From the NCBI GenBank assembly GCA_023897205.1, contig JAHWDD010000006.1:1984001-2048000 (forward strand): 64,000 nucleotides of DNA, read 5' to 3'. Positions 22,700 through 34,395 of the stretch are shown here, piece after piece. The notes beneath the pieces are model-generated. The model saw nothing but the letters and a program-made list of their open reading frames with translations, did no database searches and was not told the DNA's origin. The DNA comes from Exophiala sp. HKRS030. Its lineage: Eukaryota > Ascomycota > Eurotiomycetes > Chaetothyriales > Herpotrichiellaceae. Numbering within the stretch: the stretch's first letter is position 1; each line of letters starts with the position of its first letter. A program made the translations under genes and the position numbers.

Positions 22700-25600
22700 G
22701 GCTTTTGCTCAGATCGAGCAGTGACTTGTACTTTTCTGCGATATGCCCTCACCAACAAACACCACTTTTACAACCTCGGGTTTCTTATCTACCTACTGAA
22801 GAAGCACTTTTTTGAGACATTGCGTTGTCATTAAAGGGCCCTTTCGGTGACCAGACTTTACCCCAGACCCGATTGGATATGCAAATCTTGTCCACCTGGA
22901 GATTTCTTTTAGATCCTAATCGGTGGGGGAGAGGGAGAGACGTCGTCGGCATTAGGCCCAGACCCTCGCGGAGCAGCAAAGGGAGGAACCAACCCCACAT
23001 TGTCCCAAATGAGTGAATGAGGGGGACTGTAACTGTACTCTGGATGCACACAACGAATACGATGATAACTGTGATAAGCGGAGAAGTGGGAGTTCAAGGC
23101 TGACGTGGGGCTGCGAGGCTCTTAGTTGTACGAGTACAAGTACTGCATTGTTCATTCACACTTCGCTTTATGAACGGGGACCGGTGTTATGCATGCAGCA
23201 TTACAAAGAGTGAGGAGATGGCGGCGACATCCCGATGTTTGCTGGAAGATGGGTTTCAAAGTGGTCGAAAGCATAGAGACCAGCTTCCCAGTTATACTCC
23301 TGACTCATATAGAGCTCTAGTATAGCAGAGCACAGTACACCATAGCAAAGTCCTCGAACTTCCTACGTGGAGTGTACTTGTATGTTCTCGGTTCGCTTCA
23401 ACTGTCCCCTAAATTTGCGGAATGGGCGATAAGGCCATGGTCCTACTATTCCCCATGATTCTGATGTGTTTCATTATTCTATCCTTGACCGAAGGGCTCA
23501 CGAAGTGTTTGCTCTTTGTTTGTCAAACATTATCGCTCGACAAATGCTGCTAGGGCTCACCAACATTCGGACTCGCTGGCAGCAGATATTGCGGGTTCGA
23601 CCGAGACGGCGTCTGCCGTACTGCCACATTCTGAAAGCCTTCATGACAGGATCAACACGGCCTTCAATCAGAAGTTCTCCGTATCCGTATCCGTACCTCC
23701 ATGTCTTATGAGTGGTGGCGGATCGAATCGAGGTTCCGTACCGTGTTTCGACAGATTGCTCGTTCCGAATGAAGTCAGCAAGCACATATTGTATGCCTAT
23801 GGACGTCCCCGAACCTGGCAAGGATGCAGTAAGTGGCTGTTTGGGTGTTACCCAACGCGATTGTGAGACGCGCAAGTAGTCAGCCGGTAGGCCCCATTAT
23901 TGTCGATAGGCTGCCGTAATCGAGAAACATTGAGTCGCACATCACAATGATGCGAGGAGAAGGCCAGACTCTCAAACTCGGGCTCAACCATGCACGACCA
24001 CCTCTTTGGGTCTGGTACAGGTGTCATGGTGTCCGTTTTCGTAAACGCCAACATCCTGTCGAAGGTGATCATTTCCTATTTCGAGGCAAGACTGACAGAT
24101 GTTTGACTGTGCTACGGAGTCTGTAGACATAATAAATGGTGATGGGGCAGGCTTGGATATCGGCAGTCAAGCATTAGCGAACTCGGCGAGAAGAGGTGTG
24201 CTGTCATGTGTGATTCGGGCGGCGAGATATGAGACAGGATGCTGTGGCGTTGATCGTCCATGCAAAACACCGGCAAACTAGAGACGTGGACGAATAACAA
24301 GACTCGATAGCAGCTCGGTTACCAAAAAGGCACCGCATAGCTGTTGAGGGTCCAAGTCAGTGGTGGACGGATTTCCAGTTTGACACCCTACTTGACATCG
24401 ACACCTCCACTGTTTCTGCGACGACTAACTATACTTGTAAGAGTCCTTCCGTCGAACGTTACAAGCATCCCGAAGCGAATGCAGCGTTCGTGCCGCACGT
24501 CCAAGGGGCGGATCGTTATGTTATGCTGATGTACTCGTACTGTACTGAACGGAGTACCGCGAGAACAGAACAGAACTAGATCGACGGTTCCGTCGGCTGT
24601 CACGAAATCATTTCCGCGAGACTGGGATTCATGATTGATTGATTAATCACTTAGCCAAATGCGAGTTCTCGTAGTGTGCAGCGCCCCTTCATGGTTATCG
24701 GGTCAAGAATGACCTGTCACGCATTGCATGCTGTACATAACCAGTTCCTGGGGAGGGCGAGACTTCACCCGGCCCCAGCAAGACCGAGAAGTCTGGCCTA
24801 AGGCTTTTAGATTCAGGGACTGTGCTACCTGCTGCTTTGCCGGTCGATCCAGGTGGAGTTTGGGTCCTGGAGCGGCTGGGAAGTGCAAACTCTGTAGACA
24901 CCCTTGCGAGACGGGATAGCCAGGCACGTCCAAGTACTCCGTATCGACTGTCGCAAACGTTCGAGAAACAGGTTCCCCGTAAAATTGGACGGGTAGTGCC
25001 ATCAGCTGATGGAAGATGACCCTGGCCGTTCGGGTATGATTCAAACGTGCTTTGCTTTTCACAGTGTTTCGCCATCCCTCGCTTAAAGGACACTATTTGC
25101 GCTTGTTGTCGGCTTTTTGAACCATGACCCATGACTTTCGATTGAGTGACAACACCACGATTGTGTCGAAGGATCATTGCAAAAGGGGTCGTGGAACACA
25201 CTAGATTAATTCATGTGTTCATGCACGGCGTCCAATACTCTACAGAGTATGAGCAGGTCAGGGATGTCTCTGCGCCTTATGCTCCGTCTTCATATATGCA
25301 ATCCTCCGTAAAAGACGGGTCTGATTCTGGCAGCTGGAAAAGCCGAGCCTAGATGCTGAACCTCATCGACCCGATATGCGAGTGATATCGATATCAACTG
25401 AGTTGCCCATCTTTGTGCGGATAGTCAAATATTGATCGACGTGGTGCTCCGTCGTCTGCACACGACAGGGAGCTGCTGTCAATATGAATTCTCGTCTAGA
25501 TAATCCGGATTCCAATGCGATGCTTCGTAAGGAGTCGCAAATATTCACTAGAAGCCATGTACCCCTGCGTTTGCGCAAAGACTGGCCTTGCATCAGTGAT

Positions 25601-26936
25601 CCAAAACAGATTCGCCGGCGCAACCAAGTGGGCAGCCCTTGAGTGTCAGCCGCCGTTCAAGCCAAGCTATAGTTCGGTCACCACCAAGGGCCAGGGTGGG
25701 AAAAGGTGCGGGAATGGTCAAGGGAGCGACGGGGCTGGGAATGGTGCTACTCGAGCCTCCGTCTCAGTGCCGGGCTGTCATGATAATAACTTGCACAGAA
25801 GAGACACATCGCGCCTCTAAGGGGGCATCAGGAGCCCTAAAAGAGTAGTCGTCGGTTTTGACAGATGCTGTGCTGTAGGATACGACATGGAGCTCTATCG
25901 GATGCGATGAAGGTGCATTAGCTTACCAGCCTGATGAATCCAGCAGCGAACAGCAAGGCGGGATGCAGGTGGCCAGCAGCCACTGACCAGCCGAAAAGTC
26001 GGTGCCTTAAAAATTGGTGCTGGTTTGGTGTCTTTCAGGTAAAGCCACCGCTGGGGCGCTAGCATTTCTAGCCGGAACTTAACTGAATTGAAGCCCCCGG
26101 GGGCTCTCCAGTTGCGGGTACGGGAGGGCTTTAGGGGGCAGCTAGGAACCAGCAGGTGCTAGGTTAGGTACGAGTACGTACTGCACAGTGGCCATCTCGA
26201 TTTTTCTCCTACTTTCGCTTGCGTGCCCGGCCTCACGTCCAATCCCGTGTGTCAAATTAGGATCCATCCATCCACCTTCTTCTCTCAATTCATCCGATCT
26301 CATCAACCAGCGTCCTGTTCTTCGTTTCCCTTGTGCCCCTGTACAGTACCCGAGCATCACTGCTTTGTTCCTGTTCCTGTTTTTGTTTCGTATCGTTCAT
26401 TCTAGCGACTTGTTGAACATCCATCAACCACCTGCACCCTCAACAGCAGAGCCGGTCCTGCAAACACCTGCGCCTACACCACACCTCTCACAACTTCCTC
26501 TACTCCCTTACTCCCTACTCGCGACACGCCCTGTCCCTGCTCCGGATCTATCACTTGCGTCGCTCAGCTAGTCACGGATCGACGCCAAAATTTCCACTTG
26601 TCGCCGTCACCCGCGCCGATCCCACTTCGGACTTCTGATCACTCCCATCCACCACCTTTTTTGATCGCTCTGCTGTGCAGTATCCTGCAGTGGTAAGACA
26701 TATTGAATTGGATCCTGGTCGAGGTCATTGAGAGGTGAGCACACACAGCGTCTCATTCTTACTTCATCTACGCCGCATCGCCTGCTCCTTCCCTTCAAAG
26801 TCCTCCGCGCAAATATCAGGACCTGGAACAGAGCATAGCTGACTTATCACCGCAATAGCAGCCGGCCCAACGTCACTCAAGTCTTCACGTCGCCGCCTCT
26901 GAACCCTTTGGGCCAGCATCTCAAACCACCGTCAAG
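22700..26936. other. 4.2-kb non-coding region between P450 and G-alpha genes
   Basis: The two genes are divergent, so this holds both promoters. Perfect decamers GTACGAGTAC/GTACTCGTAC lie at 23128-23137, 24531-24540 and 26168-26177, and a tandem TCCGTA repeat at 23678-23696. Open frames up to 168 codons lack any recognisable feature. The last 700 bp are pyrimidine-rich and probably contain the G-alpha 5' leader. Confidence 0.5.
26735..26858 (+). other. Possible 5'-UTR intron of the G-alpha gene
   Basis: A GGTGAGC donor, a CTGAC branch site near 26840 and a CAATAG acceptor fit a 124-nt intron in the leader, 78 bp upstream of the ATG. This is inferred from splice signals only. Confidence 0.4.
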
Positions 26937-28225
26937 ATGGGATGTGGTGCAAGCAAAGAAGATACCGCCGGAAAGGCAAGGAACGATGAGATTGACAATC
27001 AGCTGAAAAGAGATAAGATGGCACAGCGTAATGAGATTAAGATGCTGTTGCTGGGTAAGTCAATGTTGGCATGCCTCCTACAAGTCCGATGCTGACCTGT
27101 TGCAGGTGCTGGTGAATCAGGAAAATCTACCATCCTCAAGCAAATGAAACTTATCCACGAGGGAGGCTACTCACGCGATGAACGGGAGTCCTTCAAGGAA
27201 ATCATCTTCTCCAACACCGTCCAGTCGATGCGAGTCATACTAGAGGCCATGGAGTCCCTGGAACTACCTCTTGACGATCAACGAGCCGAGTACCACGTTC
27301 AAACCATCTTCATGCAGCCACCACAAATAGAAGGAGAAAGCCTACCTCCAGAGGTCGGCGCCGCCATCAAAGCTCTATGGCACGATGCCGGTGTTCAAGA
27401 ATGCTTCAAGCGGTCAAGAGAATACCAACTCAACGATTCTGCACGATAGTAAACCTCCCATCATCCGTGGCCGCGACCAGGCAGCTCTTGCTAACTTGGA
27501 ACCCTAGTTACTTTGACTCGATCGACCGCATTTCTGCACATGATTACCTGCCTAACGATCAAGATGTTCTTCGGTCTCGTGTCAAGACCACCGGTATCAC
27601 AGAGACGACCTTCATCATTCAAGACCTCACATATCGGATGTTTGATGTGGGTGGTCAACGCTCTGAGCGAAAGAAGTGGATTCATTGTTTCGAGAATGTG
27701 ACCACCATTCTGTTTCTGGTCGCCATCTCCGAGTACGACCAGTTGCTCTTCGAAGATGAAACCGTCAACAGAATGCAAGAAGCCCTCACCCTCTTCGACA
27801 GCATTTGCAATTCGAGATGGTTTATCAAGACCAGTATCATCTTGTTCTTGAACAAGATTGACAGATTCAAGGAGAAGCTGCCCGTCAGCCCCATGCAAAA
27901 CTACTTTCCAGACTACGAAGGTACGTGCGGAGCCCTGCAGACGAGAGGCCTGCATGCTGACCAACCTTTTAGGTGGCCCGGATTATGCTGCTGCATGCGA
28001 CTACATCTTGAACAGATTCGTGTCACTCAATCAGGCCGAAACGAAACAAATCTACACCCATTTCACTTGCGCCACTGATACAACTCAGATAAGGTTTGTC
28101 ATGGGTGCTGTCAATGGTAAGTTCTACGCCCTCTTGTTCCACAGACATGGCATGCATCGGATCTGACCTTAAATGTTGCAGATATCATCATCCAGGAGAA
28201 CCTGCGCATGTGTGGTCTCATCTGA
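26937..28225 (+). CDS. gna1: Heterotrimeric G-protein alpha subunit, group I
   Basis: Five exons, 26937-27054, 27106-27448, 27508-27920, 27973-28116 and 28182-28225, give 1062 nt and 353 aa, exactly the length of Neurospora GNA-1. The N-terminus MGCGASKED carries the Gly2 myristoylation and Cys3 palmitoylation sites. Nucleotide-binding boxes are GAGESGKS (residues 40-47), DVGGQ, NKID and TCAT. The C-terminus is CGLI, keeping the Cys four from the end as in Gi-type subunits. Group I fungal G-alphas (FadA, GNA-1) work at the plasma membrane with a beta-gamma dimer and seven-transmembrane receptors, governing growth, conidiation, mating and cAMP levels. Introns are 51-65 nt. Three splice junctions split glycine codons. 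Confidence 0.98.
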
Positions 28226-29611
28226 TGAATCCCCATGACAATTTTCGGCGTTTCCTTATGTCAAAATCCTTGATTGATCCACGACTGCATATACCACGGG
28301 TGTTTAGGGCTAGCCTTTATTTCTTTTCCACGTTATTTTTAGGAAGCGTCCGGTTTTTTTGGCGCGGTTGAACGAACAATACTCTGCCCCTTTTTGGGGT
28401 CTGCGATGCCACGAGTAGCCACCTCGCTGTTTCGACTGTTTTCAAAACTTGACGACCTTTCAAGGGCCGATCGACCTCTGGGGCAGAATGTCACGGATGA
28501 AGGAACAGTTCGGTTTTTTCGGCAGCGAGTCTTTGTACAAACCTCGGGATGTCTTATGCCTACGTTCCAAACAAAACGAGATGCCATCAAAAGTGCAAGG
28601 GTGGCGATGTATATCTTTTCTTTCTTTCCTTTCTTGCTTTATTTGAAGGCTTTAAAAGCAGGGAGCTTGTTCACAGATGCTATGGTCAGGCTATGACAGT
28701 ACAGTTATGGCCTTGAGTTGTTAGATTCTACAGCACAAAGACAGAAGATGACGTCCAAATGTTGTAGTAAAGGAATTCCAAGTATTGAATCGAGTTTGTT
28801 TTGGACCACTGGCTATTTGTACTGTATGTTCCATCGGTAAGTAATTTCTTGTCGTGCACGAAGTAGACATTATTAAATGACCGTTCCATATCATCAACCA
28901 TCAAGCTCGGTATCGTCTGTGTGTAAGTCCGAAACGGATCATTTACTGTCCATTTCAAGTGGTGATCAGGAAGGTGTCTATAAGGATGAAACCACACAGC
29001 ACTTGGCCTCAACGACTGAGCGCGACATTCTCGCATTCCTCACGTCTACCACTTCTCTCAGTGGACAGACTCCTACCACCATCCCATCGGATATCGGGTT
29101 ACTCATGGGGAGAATCATCGGCACCAAGTTCACATACGATCCAATCGACACATCTAGCGGAGCACCAATACATTGAGGTCTAGAACAAGTCCCCTGGGCG
29201 GTAATATGATATATTTTTTTGGTTTGGTTTGGTTTACAAACAACATACTCTGTACGTCTTGTCTTTTTTTTGCTTCTATGCCTTCTTCACTTGGCCATGT
29301 CGCCTAGGAGGTTGTTTATACCAATCCAGTGATTTGGAAAAAAGGCGTGTTATGGTAAGCAAGGGATGCTCTAGTTAGAAGTCAACCTCAGTGCTGCTTG
29401 CCCCTTGCTTTGTCTTGGAGCAATCAACACACTCCCAACCCAAAAAAGGCCCCCATTTCTCTAGCATGGCATGCCACAGAGAGTTGACTGAAGAGCAGCC
29501 ATTTTGGGGGAGGGATATATATGTACAATGGAGAGTCAATTGTTTTCCCAGTCTCTTTCAAATTCGACAGATTTCGCTCGCACGCGCGGGCGCATGTGTT
29601 CCAACTGCTAG
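28226..29611. other. Intergenic region
   Basis: This is 3' flank of two converging genes, with T-rich tracts. A 99-codon plus-strand frame at 28877-29176 has no recognisable feature and is not called. Confidence 0.5.
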
Positions 29612-30086
29612 CTAGGCCTCTGCCGATTTGGCCGCACGAAGGGCCTCCATCTTTGCCACTCTCTTTTTGAATTCCTCATACTGGCATTTCTCGTAGCTGT
29701 GTCTCTCGTGCTGGTTTGGGTCAAAAGGTCAGCGAACATGATCCTCGGACAAGCACAACGAGGCTGGTGCGCCCGCAAGTGAGAAGGAAAAAGAGAGAAA
29801 ACCCACTTCACACTTCCAAGGCGTCCATGAGTTCTCGTGTCGACATTTGTTCAGAGGAATCAAGAGGTTCGCACAACTATCACGGTATTGTAGGGGTAAT
29901 CGAGCTTCGGACATGGCTTCTCTAGAGGCCGGGGCTGTGTAGCAACGGACAAGAAGAAAGGTCAGCAATGTGCGGTCGGGCGAACAGTAGTGGTGGTGGT
30001 AGGGTGCAATGGCCTTGAGAGGGGGGTCGCATACCACTGTCGCCGCCAAAGCCAATGGCTTCTTTAACACTCTCGATGACTGTCAT
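29612..30086 (-). CDS. ndufb7: NADH:ubiquinone oxidoreductase subunit NDUFB7 (B18)
   Basis: Three short exons, 30086-30035, 29934-29807 and 29710-29612, give 279 nt and 92 aa. The family core is clear: EARLPLQYRDSCANLLIPL, WTPWKCE joined across the second intron to HERHSYEKCQYEEFKKR. The four cysteines form the twin CX9C pattern of a CHCH fold (CANLLIPLNKC and CEHERHSYEKC), imported and oxidised in the mitochondrial intermembrane space by the Mia40 route. The protein is an accessory subunit of respiratory complex I and lies on the intermembrane-space face. Several automatic calls could miss it because no exon exceeds 43 codons. The residue after MTVIE is a short acidic/Gly N-terminus typical of fungal members. 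Confidence 0.95.
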
Positions 30087-30573
30087 GGCCGCCGACAGAT
30101 AGACTATGTGCCGTCACAGAATACCCCAGCAAGTATATCAACCGGTTGTGTACGTCGAGGGGGTGGCCGAAGACCTTTGTCGCGGAATGGGATGTTCGAA
30201 AGAGGTCTGTAGCAACAATCGTCGTCGACATCGAGAGCTTCGGGTCGGCCGGGCGGGCGCATCTAGGTGCCTTGAAATCACGTGTTTTGAGACGGGTCTT
30301 GGCAGCGGGCCTCCCTTTTTCAGTACTCGGACAATCCTGTTTGCACTTGGCGATACGACCACAATTGTATGCAAGTTTGGATGGGTGCACGAAAGAGCGT
30401 TTGTCGAGGAGGCTTCTTGATCACTCCTTCACTCGAAACGATGTTCGTAGTACACTGTACAGGACTCTCGATGCGGCGGGATGGCCTCAGCACTGATTGA
30501 GGTCGACCGACCATACAGAATAAACTCATGCGGCCTTTTGTTTTTAGTTTCACGTTTTCTGTTCTTCGTGTTC
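30087..30573. other. Intergenic region upstream of ndufb7
   Basis: This lies between tandem minus-strand genes and is the ndufb7 promoter side. No gene or clear motif is seen. Confidence 0.5.
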
Positions 30574-31886
30574 TTATCCTAGATGTCTCTCTAGAAATTT
30601 GACTACATTCTTCAAAGCTCGAATTTGCAAAGCTCTGCTATCGTCACCGCCTTCCGACAGTGCATCCAGATTACTCGCCCCCTCGAGACGACCGTCGAAT
30701 CCGTGCTCCGCGTCATCGACGAATTCCGTCTGAACGCTGGCTCCCGCGGTCTTCAACGCCTTGACCGCGGTCTCACTTGCCGAGCACGGCACCGCGCTGT
30801 CGTTGCGACCGTGTAGGACCAAAAACGGTGGCAAGTCGCTCGGCAGCCCGAAGGCGGCTGGGAACAAGGGCCTGTGTTCCTGCGGGATGGCTCCGATTCC
30901 CTTGTCGACAATCGCCTGGCGCATTCCCGGGACTCCGGTGATGTAGTCGGGGAAGAGTCGCTCGGCGAGCAATGCGAGGATGTATTCGAACCGTGGCACG
31001 GCTTTCGGGTCCACGACGATCGGTACTGGCGATCCGGACACGACGCTCGGATGGTCCTGTCGACCGAGGTCTTCCAGTTTCTTCATCGTTCCGCTTGTGT
31101 CGATGGGGGGCATTCCGAATATCAGGGAGCCGTCGTTCAGATACCGAGGGTCGGCAAAGTCGAGCATGCCATAGATTGTCACGACGGCTTGTGGTTTGGG
31201 GGAGACGAGGCACGACGTCCCCAGGGCCAGCTACAACAAGACGGGCAAAGAATCATCGGGTCAGTCGCCACGATGCACGTCGTCTGATCGGGAGGTGGGT
31301 CGTGACCAGACACAACAGCAAAAGAGAGAGAGACTTACATAGCCACCTGCGCTACTTCCTGCCATGACCACCTTCCCGATGTCCAAGCCGATCTCCCCTC
31401 CCATCTTGGTCAGAACCCAGTTGTACGCATCGACCGCGTCGTCGAGAGATGAATGGGCCGTCGTCTCGGGAATGAGGCGGTAATCGGGTGTGACGAAGAT
31501 CCAACCTCTCGACGCGCACGAGCTGACGAGCCACGTCGGTAGGAAGCTAAATCGATCTCCTATGACCTAAATTGTACGGGAGGATGTCAGTGCACGACCA
31601 CACATTGGTCTGGTTTTTTGGTTTTTCAAATTCGCATGCCGAGCGAAACCGAAAAATGGCGGTCGCGAGAGCTCAGAAAGAGGTGGGAAGATGAAAAAGA
31701 CAATGGGGGTGATTGTCGCACCAGAAATCCACCATGATAATGTAGCAATACCGGCACCGGACCCGAGGTCTTTTTGGTCGCAGGCCAGGCAACTTCCGTC
31801 TTGATTTCGAGACCGTCTATGACCTTGTACACAAAGGTTCTGGACGTGTAGCCGTCGTGATGCGGGATCTGTGTGATGCTGGCCAT
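30574..31886 (-). CDS. Alpha/beta hydrolase, HSL family (fold 3)
   Basis: Three exons, 31886-31722, 31566-31339 and 31230-30574, give 1050 nt and 349 aa. All catalytic landmarks of the hormone-sensitive-lipase group are intact: oxyanion-hole HYHGGF (HGG 51-53), nucleophile elbow GSSAGG with Ser127, acid Asp275 in HGRNDSAVP, and base His307 in DAEHGFDG. It should act as a carboxylesterase or lipase-like enzyme, probably cytosolic since no signal peptide is seen. The start MASITQIP was chosen because the open frame further upstream has no ATG. The contrast with the hydrolase-fold gene at 40.8 kb, which lacks these residues, is notable. The physiological substrate is unknown. Confidence 0.93.
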
Positions 31887-33753
31887 TGTTCGATGACCGA
31901 CGATCGTCTGCGACCTGTCGTCCTCGAGTATGTAGTGTGGGTGTGTCGAGGTGTCGGACCGAAAGTCGCGTCTTTTCTTGGGTTGTCTTTTCGACACAAC
32001 GAATAACAAAATGTCGAGCTTGATACTTTGTAGGTAGTAGTTCTCTTATTGGGGGTAGGGTCGTGTATAAGTAGACAAGAATGGTTGTGGGCTATATGGG
32101 GTGGTGCCAAATTTGTAAGAATGGGCGTATACGGAGCCCGAGGAAAGGCGAGCGAGTCTCACCTTCGAGAAAATGAAAGTCTTACTTCACCATACGTGAT
32201 CTCGGAACCCGATCCTAATTGCACTTCGGTTATTCCGAGAAGCTAAGAGTACTCGGTAGAACCCAGAACATTTGCGACGATTTTCGGGGTAGAGAAATCA
32301 CGGAGTTTACGACGTCGATAGAGACGAAAGAATTGGACGAAAGTAGTAAGTGTTACGGTAACGATTATTTATCGGCACTTTGACTCGGCACGACGAGAAA
32401 ACAAATAGTCTGATTTGCACCGTGCAATGAACCATCTGCTCTTGTTCCTCCCTGTCTGGGGATTACGATTGTAGTAAAAAAGAAAAATAAGCACACCATG
32501 TGCGTATTCGTACATGTAGGTGATATACGAAGCACATGTCAAATGAATCCAGATACGCTCCTCATAAAATCACTCCTGAGCCCAGGGCGCCAGAAGTATG
32601 TGATGGCGACACGGTTGTTGACTCGTTGGCTCGTCAATGAGCAGAAGTTCGGGCTGACACGTTCTGTCGAAACGAATGGCTGGAGGAAATGTTGTTCCCA
32701 TGTAAGCATAAATATATTGTCACCTTGGAGGTCTGGTGGTGGATTTTGAGAGAACTGCGGCCCCATATTTCACCAAGAACGCAGCAGACTTCATCAAGCG
32801 CAACCTTCTTGATAGAGAGGACTATCAGAAAAGATTGAGGTCACAGATCAAAGACCAGGTGGGTTGAGTCGAGTGTTTGTTTGTGGTCCTTCACTTCTGC
32901 TCTTTGCTCTGCTTGCTTGGAGGCTTCCTCGCGTTCTTCAGCATTGTTGCGCCTCCGTGGTCAATGATGATTTCTGTCTGCATAACAACAACGAGGCAGA
33001 GAGCCAGCACAGAAGCAAGCGGCCAATGACCTTGGAAAGACGTATTCTTGTTCTCCAAGGCTGTTATAATGCCTGTCTAATCGCTCTAGTGAAAGGCCAT
33101 GTATTCATTTGGTACTCTGTACTATTCTGCAGTCCGTCCGGAGTATTCGGCCAAGAGTCCGCAAATCCTCGTGCACTGGCGACTTCGCTACCACATACGC
33201 CTACCTGATTCTCTTTCTTCGCATGCTAAAGGCAGGTTCAATGCCTTGAATCCAATTCCAGCCAGCCCAACTGAGTTGACACGGGGTCACCCTTCGGACC
33301 TTTTTCCGTTTCATGAGTGCAGACGGATTGGGGGTGGTCAACTCGGTTGTCACGAAGCGTCACTCACCGCCTATGGTGAAGTGTTTGAGGCGCTCGAGTG
33401 GTGCGGCAGTGGAAAGCCTGAAGGTACAGTGACAGATGGCGTAAACCAGCAATGGCAACAAGACCGAAATCTTGAGCGTGACCTCGTATTCACCCCTGTC
33501 GGCGCTCTGTAATAATTTTACACGACCCAGAATCCACTGGTATCAGCAGTTTCGTCGACGAATAACAATTGCGGCCTCAGGGTGATTGAGAAGAGAGAGG
33601 AGAAGGTGACTCACGGTGGTGACAAAGTATGCATACAGTGTTGCTTCCTGAATACGTCTCCGGATCCTTTCGGCTGCAGCAATGATGGGCTCAGGAGACA
33701 GTGAAATACGCAAAGAAAACAAAGTGGCTTGCTGGATTGATTGCTAACAAACG
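31887..33753. other. Intergenic region
   Basis: This is 1.9 kb between divergent genes, without a supportable gene. A 137-codon plus-strand frame at 33099-33512 has no recognised feature. Confidence 0.5.
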
Positions 33754-34395
33754 ATGTTGTATGATCAGTTCATCCCCGCCTCCAGCGGCTCGATGGCCCC
33801 TCCGACGTTTCGACCCGCAGAATCAGGTCTCCAGAACATGGACGCTGGTCGGGAGAGCAGCGGCAAGGCCAAACCCAAAAGCAGACGTGAGAGCTGCATC
33901 GCGAGCATGGAAAGCACCAGACAACGCGCCGCTAAGCGCATCAAAACTGAGAAGGAGGAGGGAGTGGCAGTGGAGTTAGCGTGCGAAAGCCGACATGGAC
34001 ATGGGTCTGCACCTGATACGACCGCAGCACCATACGAATCCGGAACGAAAATGAAGCCAGCAAAGGAGGAGAAGGCGACATGTACGGTGACGATAATACC
34101 ATCCAAACAGCTCGAGGACCTACGGAGCGACCTGATCGAACTCGCAAAGGATAACGCCGAGCTGAAGCATCAGATGAGTGTTGTTGAGGAAAAGTTGATC
34201 GATGCCCAATACCATCGTCGGCTCTACTGGAACTGTGGAGTTGCCTGGGCTCGGGCTGAGCTTATGTGGATCAACGAAAGAGAAGAGTTGCACCGACGCC
34301 TGGTGGAAGCAGGAAAGATGAGCCTCCCTGGCAACGAAGATGACGGCCCTTCTCTCGACGGACACGAGGCCAGTCGCGAAAAGGGTGGCAATTGA
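33754..34395 (+). CDS. Hypothetical coiled-coil protein
   Basis: This is a single-exon frame of 213 aa. The first 85 residues are basic and disordered, with a possible nuclear signal (RQRAAKRIKTEKEE). Residues about 115-190 form a heptad-like helix (LEDLRSDLIELAKDNAELKH, then EEKLIDAQYHRRLYW and WINEREELHRRLVEA), likely a coiled coil. The C-terminus is acidic and then basic. I recognise no family, and it is probably lineage-restricted. A partly bZIP-like pairing of a basic region and a heptad stretch is visible, but the spacing and basic motif do not match bZIP. Coding status rests on frame length and coherent composition. Confidence 0.55.
   Translation: MLYDQFIPASSGSMAPPTFRPAESGLQNMDAGRESSGKAKPKSRRESCIASMESTRQRAAKRIKTEKEEGVAVELACESRHGHGSAPDTTAAPYESGTKMKPAKEEKATCTVTIIPSKQLEDLRSDLIELAKDNAELKHQMSVVEEKLIDAQYHRRLYWNCGVAWARAELMWINEREELHRRLVEAGKMSLPGNEDDGPSLDGHEASREKGGN

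Noticed and set aside
23575..23615. GGGTTCGACC resembling a tRNA B box
   Set aside because: The flanking T-stem and acceptor stem do not pair, and there is no A box at the right distance.
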